A DNA stretch of 49,649 nt from NCBI GenBank assembly GCA_003249095.1, contig QBMS01000008.1, positions 17,802 to 67,450 on the forward strand, in the 5' to 3' direction. Source of the stretch: Snowella sp. (GTDB lineage Bacteria > Cyanobacteriota > Cyanobacteriia > Cyanobacteriales > Microcystaceae). This document shows positions 8,320 to 16,915 of the stretch, piece by piece (positions within the stretch are counted from its first letter, which is position 1; every line of letters starts with the position of its first letter). Made by a program: the position numbers and the translations under genes. The notes under the pieces were generated by a model. The model was not told the DNA's origin, did no database searches, and was given only the letters and a program-made list of their open reading frames with translations.

Positions 8320-11300
8320 TTAGTCGAGTTGGTTGATCCAGTTTTGGAGGACATTGACTAGATTTTCTTGGGGAGGAATACCGATTTTAATAGATTGTTC
8401 TGTAATCCATTTGATATGAATTGAATCAGATAATTTTTTACAGAATTTGATTAGAGTTTCGTTGGGTTCTCCGTTGTGGAAAATCAGGGCTAGGTTTTTT
8501 GTTCCTAGCTGTTTTTTGATGTTAGGAATTAGGCGTTTAAGTTGCGGGGCGTTGTTAATTTCGGGAATATTGGTTTCATCGGGAAAGGCGATCGCGTAGA
8601 TTTGATTGCAGAGTTCTTGGGCAATACTGCTGTTGTCGGTTTCGTCTTCTAGGGATTGGGCGTTGATGATGAGAGGATAGGTTTTTTCGGTGGGTTGAAG
8701 TTGGGAAGGGAGATCAAGAATTTGTTGGTTTAGAGTTTGGGCGATCGGGGTGTTGCCTAAAGGAGAAATTTCTAGGATTTCGGGATGAATAATTTCGGTT
8801 TCACTATGCCATGCTTTGTAAAATTCGGGATAACTCATATTGTTAATACAAGTATCGATAAGTGAATTATCCATGACATCTAATCCTTTGGTTAGTAATC
8901 TGAATTTCATTAATTTTACTATATCTGAACAAATATCTGAATAGGGAAATCTTTTAACCGCATAGTCGAAAATATACAAAGTAGAACCTATTCCATCATA
9001 TTCATCATGAGTTAAACCTTTAAAAATAAAGTTATTGATTAATGCTCTTATTTCATCGAATTTTTGTTCTAAACATGGGCTTTTCATCTTGATCAAGTAA
9101 AACATTGAAGAGGTAAAAAAAACAAAATCCTTATTTTTTTGTGATTCCTCCAGTAAAGTTTTTATTATTAATCTTTGATCTATCAAATAATGTTCTACTT
9201 CAGAAAGGCATTCCGCAATAAACTGTTTATCCGATTCATCTTCTGTGACTTGCATATTATTCAATAAAGAATTGATTTCTTCTAATAATTTAGGGTTATT
9301 AGGGTTAAGAGCAGTTAATCGGTTTAAAGTCCATGATAACATACCCTCATTTGTGTGATTAATCATGTCAGAAAATAAATCGATTTCCCTGTATTGATTA
9401 AATTCGGATAGTGATAGATAAGACCAATAATGTATTTCATCATCTGTACTATTTTTTAATAAATAATGAAGGGTCTCAATCACATCTTTTGTATTCTGAT
9501 TCGACTGTAATAAAAGCTCACAAGACCAGTGGATTGTATGCTCACATTTGCTATTTTTTATTAAATAATGCAGAGTATTAATTGCATTTAGATTTGATGG
9601 ATCTATTTGTAATAAGTTTGAAGAAAATTTAAATTGATGGTCTTTATTTTTTATGAATTGAGAAAACTCTAATAAATTTTCCAAAAAACGAACTATCTTA
9701 GAGTAGTCAGAATAGATCTTTTTTGAACAGCTAATAATAGTATTAATGTTTGGAGAATTTTTTGCACTGAAACAATTGGGTACATCCTGCATATCAGAAC
9801 AGTATCCATGTTCGTATTCAAATATTCTTAAGAATCCATCTAATATTTTTTCTAAAAAGCTTTCTATCCTTTTTCTATCTTGACTTGTCAATATATTAGA
9901 TAAGGCTTCGATAATTAAAAGTATTTCATTTAATGAGTCAGGTGTAGCCTGAAATGAATCTTCTATTAATTTAAAGATGATTTCTCGGCTGTACTCAGGT
10001 CTGATATAAGACATAGAAGATAGATGTTTTAACGATTCAGAATCTCCCCATTTTATTAACTGATCAAATACTTCATTATAGATTGTTGAATTTTGCAAAT
10101 CTGGAAACTCAAGAATCCCTGACGCACTCAAGAAAAAACACTTTTTTCGGAAACCCAAAAAACTATATCCTTTCATTTCATTAAAATTGATTAAATTAGT
10201 TAATATTTTTCTTTTACTTTCATTGTCAATATACTGACTTCCCAACCAAACTAAAAATGTTTCTTCCCATTGAGAATCAAAAATTCTATACACACAATTT
10301 CTTTCATTATGTTTTTCAAATGTGCTAGGATTTTTATTGTTATGGTTTAAGAAAAATCTATCATCATCAATAGCCAAAGCCGCAAAATATTCTTGAAAAC
10401 TAGGATGAAAGAAAGCATAAACCTGTTCACTCGGATTTTCCTCTGCAACCCCAACTCGATTTAACCAGCCCAAATCTAAAGCCAGCTTAAATAAACCCTC
10501 ATCCGATTCCCCTAAAACCTCACAGATAAAACTTTTCGTTAAACGGAATTTTGATGATTCCTGTTCCAAAGCCTGTTTTGCCAATTCCCCTAATGCCTGA
10601 TTTAACTCCTTTCTCTGAGAGCTAGTCGTTTTAAAATAAATCTCTTTCCATTGATAAAAAGCCTCCACACATTCTTGATAAAGTCCTGCCTTTGTTTCAG
10701 GTAATGAACCTTGATGATTTTCCCAGGAATAACAAATTAGCGTTAAGCGTAGCGGGTTTTTAACCAAATCTCTGATGCGTTCCTTTCCATCCTGATTAAG
10801 CTCATTAATCAGTTGATCCGCTAAATTGCGATCAGTAAACCATTTATAAATAAACTCATCTCGTTGCAGTTCAGAAAAATCTAAATTCCGATAAATATCA
10901 AAATAACTCAGATAATTATTCCCCGACTCCCACACATTAACCCGACAAGTCAAAATAATTTTTGCCGATTCGATCCATCCTTTAATTTGAGAATTAACCC
11001 AGTACAAAGGATTACTATCAAGCACTATTTCATCTAGTCCGTCTAACAATAACCAGACATTACCTTCATTAAATTGTTTAATTAATTCATTCTGACTTTC
11101 TTCACTAGCTTCTCTTTGTTTTAGGGCAATTTTTAACCAAGTATTCAGTAAAAAATCCTCTAAGGTTCTATCCTGTAAATCAGCTAAAGATACCCAAATC
11201 AATAAATTATCATCATTTTCATTAAAAATTTTATCCGCAATTTGCTGTAAACGAGTTGTTTTTCCCGATCCTGGCTCACCAATAATCGCAATCCGTTTTC

Positions 11301-11910
11301 CTTGACTTTTAGGACTATTCCCCTGCAATAAAACTTCCGTTAAAAATTCATCATTTTCAAATTGCCGAGTAATTTCATATTCTTCAGGAAGATATAAACG
11401 AGAACCCATTTCAGGACTAACATCTTTTCTCCGTTCTTGCTTTTTACTTTCTACTAAACCTAGCGGAACATACAACTTAGATGCTTCAAAATTCGCATTA
11501 ATTAAAGGATTTGCAGTTAACTCTCGCTGTTTATCTAACATCTCTTGGAATATTTGACGATTAAAAATAGAAACTTTTGAATCTGTAGATTTAATGCGGC
11601 TTGAAGATTCAGGCGGATTCCAACCTTCAACAATATCCCAAGGATAAAGACCTAATACGCTTGCTATTGATTGAACGGTATTTTTTTCTGGTTTCCTTCC
11701 ATATTGAGGATTGAAAACATTTTTGATCGTATCTGATGAGTTTAAGCCAGCTTTCTCAGCAAGTTCAGCATACATCTCGTCTTGAGTAGTAAATTCAAAC
11801 CCTTTTTCACGCATTTTTTCTTGCATGAGACTCAACGCCTCTGATTTGACGGGAAAACTACGCTGACGCTTTTTAGGAGTTGTACTCATGGATATTTGGG
11901 AGGATTTCAC
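8320..11910 (-). CDS. NACHT NTPase with N-terminal HTH, bNACHT-like defence candidate (1196 aa)
   Basis: This is a STAND-type NTPase of the NACHT group, related to bacterial NLR-like proteins, several of which defend against phage. Residues about 22-95 form a helix-turn-helix-like domain (EMYAELAEKAGLNSSDTIKN, then a second helical half ending LGLYPWDIVEGW). The NACHT core starts with IIGEPGSGKTT (Walker A, 211-219), then NVWLLLDGLDEI (Walker B, about 284-295) and KIILTCRVNVW. A long helical, HEAT-like region spans about 540-1050, and a final alpha/beta domain (about 1070-1196) ends the chain. The track start is GTG 11910 with AGGAAG just upstream; ATG 11889 (MSTTPKKRQRS) is an alternative. 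Codon use is AT-rich in the helical region. It is divergent from the DUF4258/Cas4-like pair. An antiphage role is inferred. Confidence 0.85.
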   Translation of the reverse strand: MKSSQISMSTTPKKRQRSFPVKSEALSLMQEKMREKGFEFTTQDEMYAELAEKAGLNSSDTIKNVFNPQYGRKPEKNTVQSIASVLGLYPWDIVEGWNPPESSSRIKSTDSKVSIFNRQIFQEMLDKQRELTANPLINANFEASKLYVPLGLVESKKQERRKDVSPEMGSRLYLPEEYEITRQFENDEFLTEVLLQGNSPKSQGKRIAIIGEPGSGKTTRLQQIADKIFNENDDNLLIWVSLADLQDRTLEDFLLNTWLKIALKQREASEESQNELIKQFNEGNVWLLLDGLDEIVLDSNPLYWVNSQIKGWIESAKIILTCRVNVWESGNNYLSYFDIYRNLDFSELQRDEFIYKWFTDRNLADQLINELNQDGKERIRDLVKNPLRLTLICYSWENHQGSLPETKAGLYQECVEAFYQWKEIYFKTTSSQRKELNQALGELAKQALEQESSKFRLTKSFICEVLGESDEGLFKLALDLGWLNRVGVAEENPSEQVYAFFHPSFQEYFAALAIDDDRFFLNHNNKNPSTFEKHNERNCVYRIFDSQWEETFLVWLGSQYIDNESKRKILTNLINFNEMKGYSFLGFRKKCFFLSASGILEFPDLQNSTIYNEVFDQLIKWGDSESLKHLSSMSYIRPEYSREIIFKLIEDSFQATPDSLNEILLIIEALSNILTSQDRKRIESFLEKILDGFLRIFEYEHGYCSDMQDVPNCFSAKNSPNINTIISCSKKIYSDYSKIVRFLENLLEFSQFIKNKDHQFKFSSNLLQIDPSNLNAINTLHYLIKNSKCEHTIHWSCELLLQSNQNTKDVIETLHYLLKNSTDDEIHYWSYLSLSEFNQYREIDLFSDMINHTNEGMLSWTLNRLTALNPNNPKLLEEINSLLNNMQVTEDESDKQFIAECLSEVEHYLIDQRLIIKTLLEESQKNKDFVFFTSSMFYLIKMKSPCLEQKFDEIRALINNFIFKGLTHDEYDGIGSTLYIFDYAVKRFPYSDICSDIVKLMKFRLLTKGLDVMDNSLIDTCINNMSYPEFYKAWHSETEIIHPEILEISPLGNTPIAQTLNQQILDLPSQLQPTEKTYPLIINAQSLEDETDNSSIAQELCNQIYAIAFPDETNIPEINNAPQLKRLIPNIKKQLGTKNLALIFHNGEPNETLIKFCKKLSDSIHIKWITEQSIKIGIPPQENLVNVLQNWINQLD

Positions 11911-11944
11911 ATCTTCCTAACTCTAGCAAACAGAACAAAACTTG

Positions 11945-11963
11945 TTTAGTGAAATTTAGTGAA
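11945..11963. promoter_or_regulatory. Tandem 9-bp direct repeat, candidate operator
   Basis: TTTAGTGAA occurs at 11945-11953 and again at 11955-11963, a 10-bp (one helical turn) period. It lies in the divergent intergenic region, 35 bp before the NACHT gene start. A matching inverted half (TTCACT) is at 11992-11997. A helix-turn-helix protein could bind here, possibly the NACHT protein's own N-terminus; this is untested. Confidence 0.35.
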
Positions 11964-12078
11964 GATAAGTGCTGTTAAAGACTGGCTTAAGTTCACTTAC
12001 TATCACTGTTTTTCTCGCAAATTTCCGCTTATTCTCAAATTATCGACGAAAACAACAACAACTTTTGCAATTAAGACC

Positions 12079-12411
12079 ATGAGCAAACAAACCCAAATCT
12101 ATCGAATCGTTCAAGCAGATGACAACATCTCCAAACTTGGCCCCCTAACCGAATCTAAACACACCAAACAACGCAAACAGCAACGAGCGATCAATGATGA
12201 CATGATAAAAATCGCCCTGACCTACGGACGAAAAGAATACAGCGATGGCGCATTGCGATATACCCTAACCGATCGCAGTTTGAACCATACCCCCTACGCC
12301 AAAGTAATGGATGCCCTGCGGGGATTACGAGTCGTCTGTTCCCAAGAATTCCCCACGCCCGAAATTATTACCGCTTATTGGCATAACGAAACCAAACAGC
12401 GAGTCCGTTAA
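12079..12411 (+). CDS. DUF4258-like protein (110 aa)
   Basis: The central segment KQRKQQRAINDDMIKIALTY followed by GRKEYSDGALRYTLTDR fits DUF4258, a small fold often placed near RelE/BrnT-like toxins, with the arginine/glutamine helix, then a glycine turn and a beta strand. I chose ATG 12079 (MSKQTQIYRIV); the upstream extension from 11959 is low-complexity and reads like leader DNA. It is 54 bp ahead of the Cas4-like nuclease on the same strand, suggesting a two-gene unit. The biochemical activity is unknown. Confidence 0.7.
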   Translation: MSKQTQIYRIVQADDNISKLGPLTESKHTKQRKQQRAINDDMIKIALTYGRKEYSDGALRYTLTDRSLNHTPYAKVMDALRGLRVVCSQEFPTPEIITAYWHNETKQRVR

Positions 12412-12465
12412 GCATTTTTTTCTAAGAAAAAAGCCCTTTTTCCTTATTCCTTTCTCTCAAAAATC

Positions 12466-13101
12466 ATGCTAACAACCCTTCAAAACCAACCCAAAAAACG
12501 CCTAACCCCCTACGCCTGGGTTACAACGATCGCCCAACTCATGGCCGAAGAAAAACCTTGCTATTACGCCCCTTGGCTACGAACCCAATATCATATTCCA
12601 ACCCCACCGAGCGATTACGACAGCACCAATCACGACGAAATGCTCATTCAACGAGCCGTAGAACTCCAAAATCAAGAACATCAGATCACCGTCGAAAATC
12701 ACAACTCCATCAAAGTATTTGGCAACAAATTCAAAATTTGTATCGCAGGCCGTCCCGACATCATTGCCATCAAAAACGACTGGGTAATCGTTGAAGACTG
12801 CAAAAGCGGCAAAAAACGAAAATCCCATCGTTACCAAGTTCTGCTCTATATGCTACTGCTCCGTCATGCAGATAACACCAAAGAACAATGCAAAAATCGA
12901 CAACTCCTCGGACGACTCATCTATCCCGATGAAACCGAAGACATTTCCAGTATTTACCTCGATCAAACCTTTCTCGACAAACTTCATCAAACCCTAAAAA
13001 TTCTCACCAGTCCCGAAATTCCCACCCCGCAAGCCAATCAATGGAACTGCCGTTATTGCACTATTCCCGATCAGTATTGTTCCCTTAAAAAGAGGGCATG
13101 A
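12466..13101 (+). CDS. Cas4/RecB-like PD-(D/E)XK nuclease with Fe-S cysteines
   Basis: This is a PD-(D/E)XK exonuclease of the Cas4/RecB group. Residues that can be read are Asp98 (GRPDI), Asp111-x-Lys113 (VEDCKSG) and the QxxxY motif Gln124-Tyr128 (RYQVLLY), a full catalytic set. Four cysteines are placed as in Cas4 and AddB Fe-S nucleases: Cys32 near the N-terminus and Cys195, Cys198 and Cys205 at the C-terminus (NCRYCTIPDQYC), predicting a 4Fe-4S cluster. At 211 aa it is the size of Cas4, but there is no CRISPR array or other cas gene in this window. It probably acts on DNA ends. It pairs with the DUF4258 gene and lies beside the NACHT gene, a defence-island context. Confidence 0.82.
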   Translation: MLTTLQNQPKKRLTPYAWVTTIAQLMAEEKPCYYAPWLRTQYHIPTPPSDYDSTNHDEMLIQRAVELQNQEHQITVENHNSIKVFGNKFKICIAGRPDIIAIKNDWVIVEDCKSGKKRKSHRYQVLLYMLLLRHADNTKEQCKNRQLLGRLIYPDETEDISSIYLDQTFLDKLHQTLKILTSPEIPTPQANQWNCRYCTIPDQYCSLKKRA

Positions 13102-13261
13102 TTTTCTTTAAATAATACTAAAACCCTGATTTGTTTAGATAAATTGGGGTTATTTTTCATTTAAAAGCTGAAGATAAACGCGATCGCTTTTTTCCCGTCA
13201 TAGTTTAAAGAGCAATCATTAAGAATAGGATCGCATTTCAAAACTTTCAACTCATTAATGA

Positions 13262-13906
13262 TCAGCCAGTACCATTACGCGATCGCGTTTTGCCTGGTTT
13301 CTTTTTCTGTCTTTCAACAGGGTTTACCCTAGATTCTATCTGAAAAGTCGGGATTTCTTCCAATTGCTCATCTTCTAAACTATATTGCTCACAAACCAGA
13401 CTCAGACGAATTGCCCGACTGCTGACGGGATTAACCGAATGGGTAAGATCACCTTGAAAATATAACAAGGTATTAGATTGAGGTACAATTTTTCCCACCT
13501 GACGTTTCGGCGATCGCAAAATTAATTCTCCTCCTACTAAATCCGAAGGAACCTCCACATAGAGAACACTAACAAACAAAGGCGGGTTAATAGTTTTGCA
13601 ATAGGAACGGAGCGAGCGATCAATGTGGGGATCAACTTTAGAACCCGTTTTTAATAACAAAGGATTAAGATAAAAAGCATTACATTCAGGTAACAAAGCA
13701 CGGTCTAAATAGGGTTTAAAATAGGGAAATCGTTGTTCAACGGTGGCTAAATGCGATCGCCGAAAAACCACCGAAAAACCCTTGGTATTCACAAAATCTC
13801 GATTGAGATTATTAACAGCAAAATAGGGACAGGCTAAAATTTGTCCCTGCAACTCCCTAAGATAGGTTGCTGAAAAAGTGTTGGCATACTGAGAATAATA
13901 AGGCAA
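13262..13906 (-). CDS. 2-oxoglutarate/Fe(II)-dependent oxygenase
   Basis: This is a non-heme iron dioxygenase of the prolyl-4-hydroxylase-like fold. The iron ligands appear as His94 and Asp96 in VDPHIDRSL and His156 in GDLTHSV; Arg164 or Arg167 (SRAIRLSL) would hold 2-oxoglutarate. The order and roughly 60-residue spacing fit the family. The last 20 residues are basic (RQKKKPGKTRSR) and may contact nucleic acid or simply be disordered. The substrate is unknown. The gene stands alone on the minus strand, convergent with the Cas4-like gene. Confidence 0.82.
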   Translation of the reverse strand: MPYYSQYANTFSATYLRELQGQILACPYFAVNNLNRDFVNTKGFSVVFRRSHLATVEQRFPYFKPYLDRALLPECNAFYLNPLLLKTGSKVDPHIDRSLRSYCKTINPPLFVSVLYVEVPSDLVGGELILRSPKRQVGKIVPQSNTLLYFQGDLTHSVNPVSSRAIRLSLVCEQYSLEDEQLEEIPTFQIESRVNPVERQKKKPGKTRSRNGTG

Positions 13907-14163
13907 GGATTCAGACTGGTTTCTAAGGGTTTGTTAGATCAAATATCTTACCAAAATTCAATTAGATTTAGCGATTGAACTTCTGCCTTACTCGTTATCC
14001 CTAACGGCTCCAAAGTTGCCTCACAAAAATCGCTGCCACACTCCTATCAATATCCTATCTACCTAGCCATCAATTTTTGAGCAGGTAATATCGAAATTAT
14101 CTATTCCCCTTGATCCCGATTAGTTGTAGCATGGATTTAGGTAAATTATCGAGACTGCATCCA

Positions 14164-14502
14164 ATGTTGTCCGTTAATGAAAAGACATTTAGCGAAACCG
14201 TTTTAGCATCTCCCAAACCTGTTCTAGTGTATTTCTGGACACCCTGGTGCGGGTTATGTCGTTTTGTCAACCCACTTTTAGCCAAATTGCAATCGGATTG
14301 GGGAGAACATCTAATGGTCGTCAATGTTAATGCTGACAGCAATTTTCAATTGGCTAATACCTATCGTCTGAAAAATTTGCCTACCCTACTGCTATTTAAT
14401 CAAGGGCAAGTCATCCAACGATTAGAAGAATTTAAGGCACGGGAAGATCTGCACCACATTCTCACGGTCATTCCCTCCCAACTGCCCGTTCAATCTGCCT
14501 GA
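14164..14502 (+). CDS. Thioredoxin-family protein
   Basis: A thioredoxin fold with the active site WCGLC instead of WCGPC, in the segment VYFWTPWCGLCRFVNPLL, followed by VNVNAD and the cis-proline region LKNLPTLLLF. Replacement of proline by leucine between the cysteines is expected to alter redox potential. No signal peptide is present, so it should be cytosolic. ATG 14164 (MLSVNEKTFSETV) gives a standard 112 aa; TTG 14110 and ATG 14131 would only add a non-conserved leader. It is 129 bp ahead of aroH on the same strand. Confidence 0.88.
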   Translation: MLSVNEKTFSETVLASPKPVLVYFWTPWCGLCRFVNPLLAKLQSDWGEHLMVVNVNADSNFQLANTYRLKNLPTLLLFNQGQVIQRLEEFKAREDLHHILTVIPSQLPVQSA

Positions 14503-14631
14503 ACTTTGCGATCGCGACTTGAGCGAGACACTTGATCTTAAAAATCGGAAATGGATCGCAATTTTCTGTGGGTCAATTGCCTAGCAGTGATATGCTTAAA
14601 ATTGATTTTGATACGCTGGAGGTCAAGGACT

Positions 14632-15015
14632 GTGGAGTGGAAAGTGCGGGCAATTCGGGGAGCAACAACGGTTTCAGAAAATGCGATCCCCCCTATCCGA
14701 GAAGCTGTCAGTGAATTGTTAGACGCAATCGAATTCCGCAATCAAGTTGATCCTGAAGAGATTGTTAGTGTGATTTTTACCACCACCCGCGATCTTGATG
14801 CGATTTTTCCCGCCGCGATCGCTAGGGAAAGACCCAAATGGGACAATGTACCTCTCTTAGATGTGCAACAGATGGCTGTAGAAGGTAGCTTAGAAAAATG
14901 TATTCGAGTGTTAATTTATATCAATACCCCTAAAACCCAGGCAGAAATCCATCATTCCTATCTCCGACAAGCCCAAAATTTAAGACCCGATCTCTATTTA
15001 GCCCAGGTCAATTAA
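14632..15015 (+). CDS. aroH: Chorismate mutase, AroH type
   Basis: It converts chorismate to prephenate, the first step towards phenylalanine and tyrosine. At 127 aa it matches the Bacillus AroH trimeric fold. It shows the N-terminal RAIRGATTV with the active-site arginine, TTTRDLDAIFPA with a second arginine, and the VPLLDVQQMAVEGSLEKCIR block that carries the active-site Glu and Cys. The start is GTG 14632, decided by GGAGG (14619-14623) nine bases upstream and by the family N-terminus; the upstream open frame from 14551 is not conserved-looking. Confidence 0.93.
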   Translation: MEWKVRAIRGATTVSENAIPPIREAVSELLDAIEFRNQVDPEEIVSVIFTTTRDLDAIFPAAIARERPKWDNVPLLDVQQMAVEGSLEKCIRVLIYINTPKTQAEIHHSYLRQAQNLRPDLYLAQVN

Positions 15016-15054
15016 CTATCAATTTAATCATCAATATTACCTGGGACTCAATCA

Positions 15055-15086
15055 CAAAAAACTCCTCCCAGTAATAGGGAAGAGTT
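15055..15086 (-). terminator. Intrinsic terminator on the minus strand
   Basis: Stem AACTCTTCCC/GGGAGGAGTT (15060-15086, one G-U pair) followed on the minus strand by a run of T. It would end the hli copy 1 transcript after a 180-base 3' untranslated region, or protect against read-through into aroH. Confidence 0.7.
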
Positions 15087-15265
15087 ACAAGAAGTTCATT
15101 GTTGAAAAGTGAGTTAAAACTTAAAAACTACATTAGATAAATTAATGTTATAAAAAGTATCGGTGTCGTTTATTTCTATCGCTTTAGTCGGCCCTGAGAG
15201 AATTATTTCCCTGAGCCAGATAATCTCGTTTAGTATGAGTGAGCGATCGCCAACATCATAAAAGA

Positions 15266-15484
15266 CTAAAGACTGGTTAACCAACCAATAAGACCATGAC
15301 CCGTAATAACTTCCATTGCTAAGAGAGAAACAAAGCCAATCATGGCAAAGCGTCCATTCATTTTCTCTGCATATTCAGTCCAACCTGCTTGTACGGTTTC
15401 ATCAACGTAAACTTGGGGTTCGATCGCAAAGTTGTTGAGACGATTATCAGAGTCGAGTCTAAATCCACGAGTATTACTTGCCAT
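15266..15484 (-). CDS. hli: High-light-inducible protein, copy 1
   Basis: A 72-aa single-helix CAB-like protein of the thylakoid membrane that binds chlorophyll and carotenoid and protects photosystem assembly under excess light. The chlorophyll-binding motif [13 protein letters not shown] (ExxNGRxAMxG) starts the transmembrane helix, which ends at WLTSL. The N-terminus ([19 protein letters not shown]) is the HliA/HliB-type stromal tail. I chose ATG 15484, which has GAGGAAA upstream, over an in-frame TTG five codons earlier. It is nearly identical to copy 2 at 26102-26320 (about five changes) and shares its promoter. Confidence 0.95.
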   Translation of the reverse strand: MASNTRGFRLDSDNRLNNFAIEPQVYVDETVQAGWTEYAEKMNGRFAMIGFVSLLAMEVITGHGLIGWLTSL

Positions 15485-15514
15485 GACTGATTTCCTCAAT
15501 TTAACGTTTTACCT

Positions 15515-15532
15515 TATGTAAATAAATGTAAC
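15515..15532 (-). promoter_or_regulatory. HLR1 motif (RpaB site) of hli copy 1
   Basis: Minus-strand GTTACATTTATTTACATA is an exact HLR1: two 8-mers (G/T)TTACA(T/A)(T/A) separated by 2 bp, the known binding site of response regulator RpaB. It lies 31 bp before the start codon and abuts a candidate -10 (TATTGT), so RpaB probably blocks the promoter until high light. Confidence 0.75.
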
Positions 15533-15564
15533 ACAATATTAAGAATAATAACAATAAATTGACA

Positions 15565-15600
15565 AAATAAAAAATCCGCAAAGTTTAGATTACGGATTTT
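15565..15600 (-). terminator. Terminator of prs
   Basis: Stem AAAATCCG/CGGATTTT (15571-15578 and 15593-15600) with a 14-base loop and a T-rich tract on the minus strand. It lies 95 bp past the prs stop codon and separates prs from the hli promoter. Confidence 0.6.
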
Positions 15601-15694
15601 GGTCATTGGATTTTCTTCTTTCTGTTTTCACAAAAGTTGCGATCGCAAAGCGGCACTGCATGATCGCCAATAAATAACAAGATTTCACGAAAAA

Positions 15695-16687
15695 CTAACG
15701 GAACATACTGCTCACGGAAGTATCTTCATGAATCCGCCAAATTGCTTCACCCAATAGATTCGCCACCGACAGAACCGTTAATTGGGGAAAGGTATGATCT
15801 TCAGGAATGGGAATCGTATTGGTGACGATTACTTCTTCCAAAAATCCACTGGATAGCCGAGAAATCGCTGGTTCAGAGAAAACTGCATGAGTTGCACAGG
15901 CATAAACCTGTCTTGCTCCCCGTGCCTTTAGGAGTCTAGCCCCCTCTTGAATGGTTCCCGCCGTGTCGATCATGTCGTCAACGAGAACCGCCGTTTTTCC
16001 CTGGACATCACCAATGAGATTCAAAACCTCAGCCACATTATGGGACTGGCGACGTTTATCAATAATGGCTAAGGGAGCCTCATTTAATTTTTTGGCAAAG
16101 GCCCTAGCACGGGCAACCCCTCCCACATCGGGAGAAACCACCACTAAATCGCTCAATTTTTTGCTGAGTAGGTAATCAATAATGACGGGAGAGCCATAGA
16201 CATGATCAAAGGGAATATCAAAATAGCCCTGAATTTGAGCAGAATGCAGATCCATTGCGAGAACTCGTTGCGCTCCTGCCTCGGTGATCAAGTTAGCGAC
16301 TAATTTTGCCGCGATCGATTCCCGTCCTGCGGTTTTGCGATCGGCTCTAGCGTATCCATAGTAGGGAATGACGGCGGTGATTTGACGGGCAGAGGCTCTA
16401 CGGCAAGCATCAACCATAATCAGGAGTTCCATCAAGTTGTCGTTGACGGGATGACAACTCGGTTGAATGAGGTACACATCCCCCCCCCGAATGGATTCCT
16501 GAATCTGGATATACAGTTCTCCATCGGCAAAACGTTTTCGTAACATCGGGCCGATATCCATTCCCAAATAACGGGCAATTTCTTGCGATAACGGAAAATT
16601 AGCCGATCCAGAAAAAAGACGCAGACGATTATTATCAGACAGCGATGACAGCATCGACTGACGTGTTAAAGTAGCAGTACGGGTCAC
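15695..16687 (-). CDS. prs: Ribose-phosphate pyrophosphokinase
   Basis: It makes PRPP from ribose 5-phosphate and ATP for purine, pyrimidine, histidine and tryptophan synthesis. It shows LRLFSGSANFPLSQEIA at the start of the domain, RGGDVYLIQPSCHPVNDNLM (flexible loop and ATP site), SPDVGGVARARAFA and the PRPP-binding VDDMIDTAGT near residue 235. The start is GTG 16687, with a GGGGGAAGAG purine stretch upstream; ATG at 16654 is possible and would drop 11 variable residues. The 330-aa length is normal for cyanobacteria. It is divergent from bioD. Confidence 0.96.
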   Translation of the reverse strand: MTRTATLTRQSMLSSLSDNNRLRLFSGSANFPLSQEIARYLGMDIGPMLRKRFADGELYIQIQESIRGGDVYLIQPSCHPVNDNLMELLIMVDACRRASARQITAVIPYYGYARADRKTAGRESIAAKLVANLITEAGAQRVLAMDLHSAQIQGYFDIPFDHVYGSPVIIDYLLSKKLSDLVVVSPDVGGVARARAFAKKLNEAPLAIIDKRRQSHNVAEVLNLIGDVQGKTAVLVDDMIDTAGTIQEGARLLKARGARQVYACATHAVFSEPAISRLSSGFLEEVIVTNTIPIPEDHTFPQLTVLSVANLLGEAIWRIHEDTSVSSMFR

Positions 16688-16915
16688 GACAGGAACTCTT
16701 CCCCCAACTCATAGCTTTCTAATTTTCTCAGAGTTTGGTTTGTTCTGAGTTATTAGTTTGGACATTCTTAATGATAACTTTACTTTTAATGATCACCCAC
16801 TCATTTAACTCCGTAGAAACGCGATAAAACTGATTTAAAGATTATTTAAAGTTAAACAAATTTACTGAACTTATTTCTGTGGTTGAATTTTCGCGATTCG
16901 ATCTATTTTAAACCG

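Noticed and set aside
12466-13101. CRISPR-associated Cas4
   Set aside because: The nuclease is Cas4-like, but no CRISPR array, cas1 or cas2 is present anywhere in the window.
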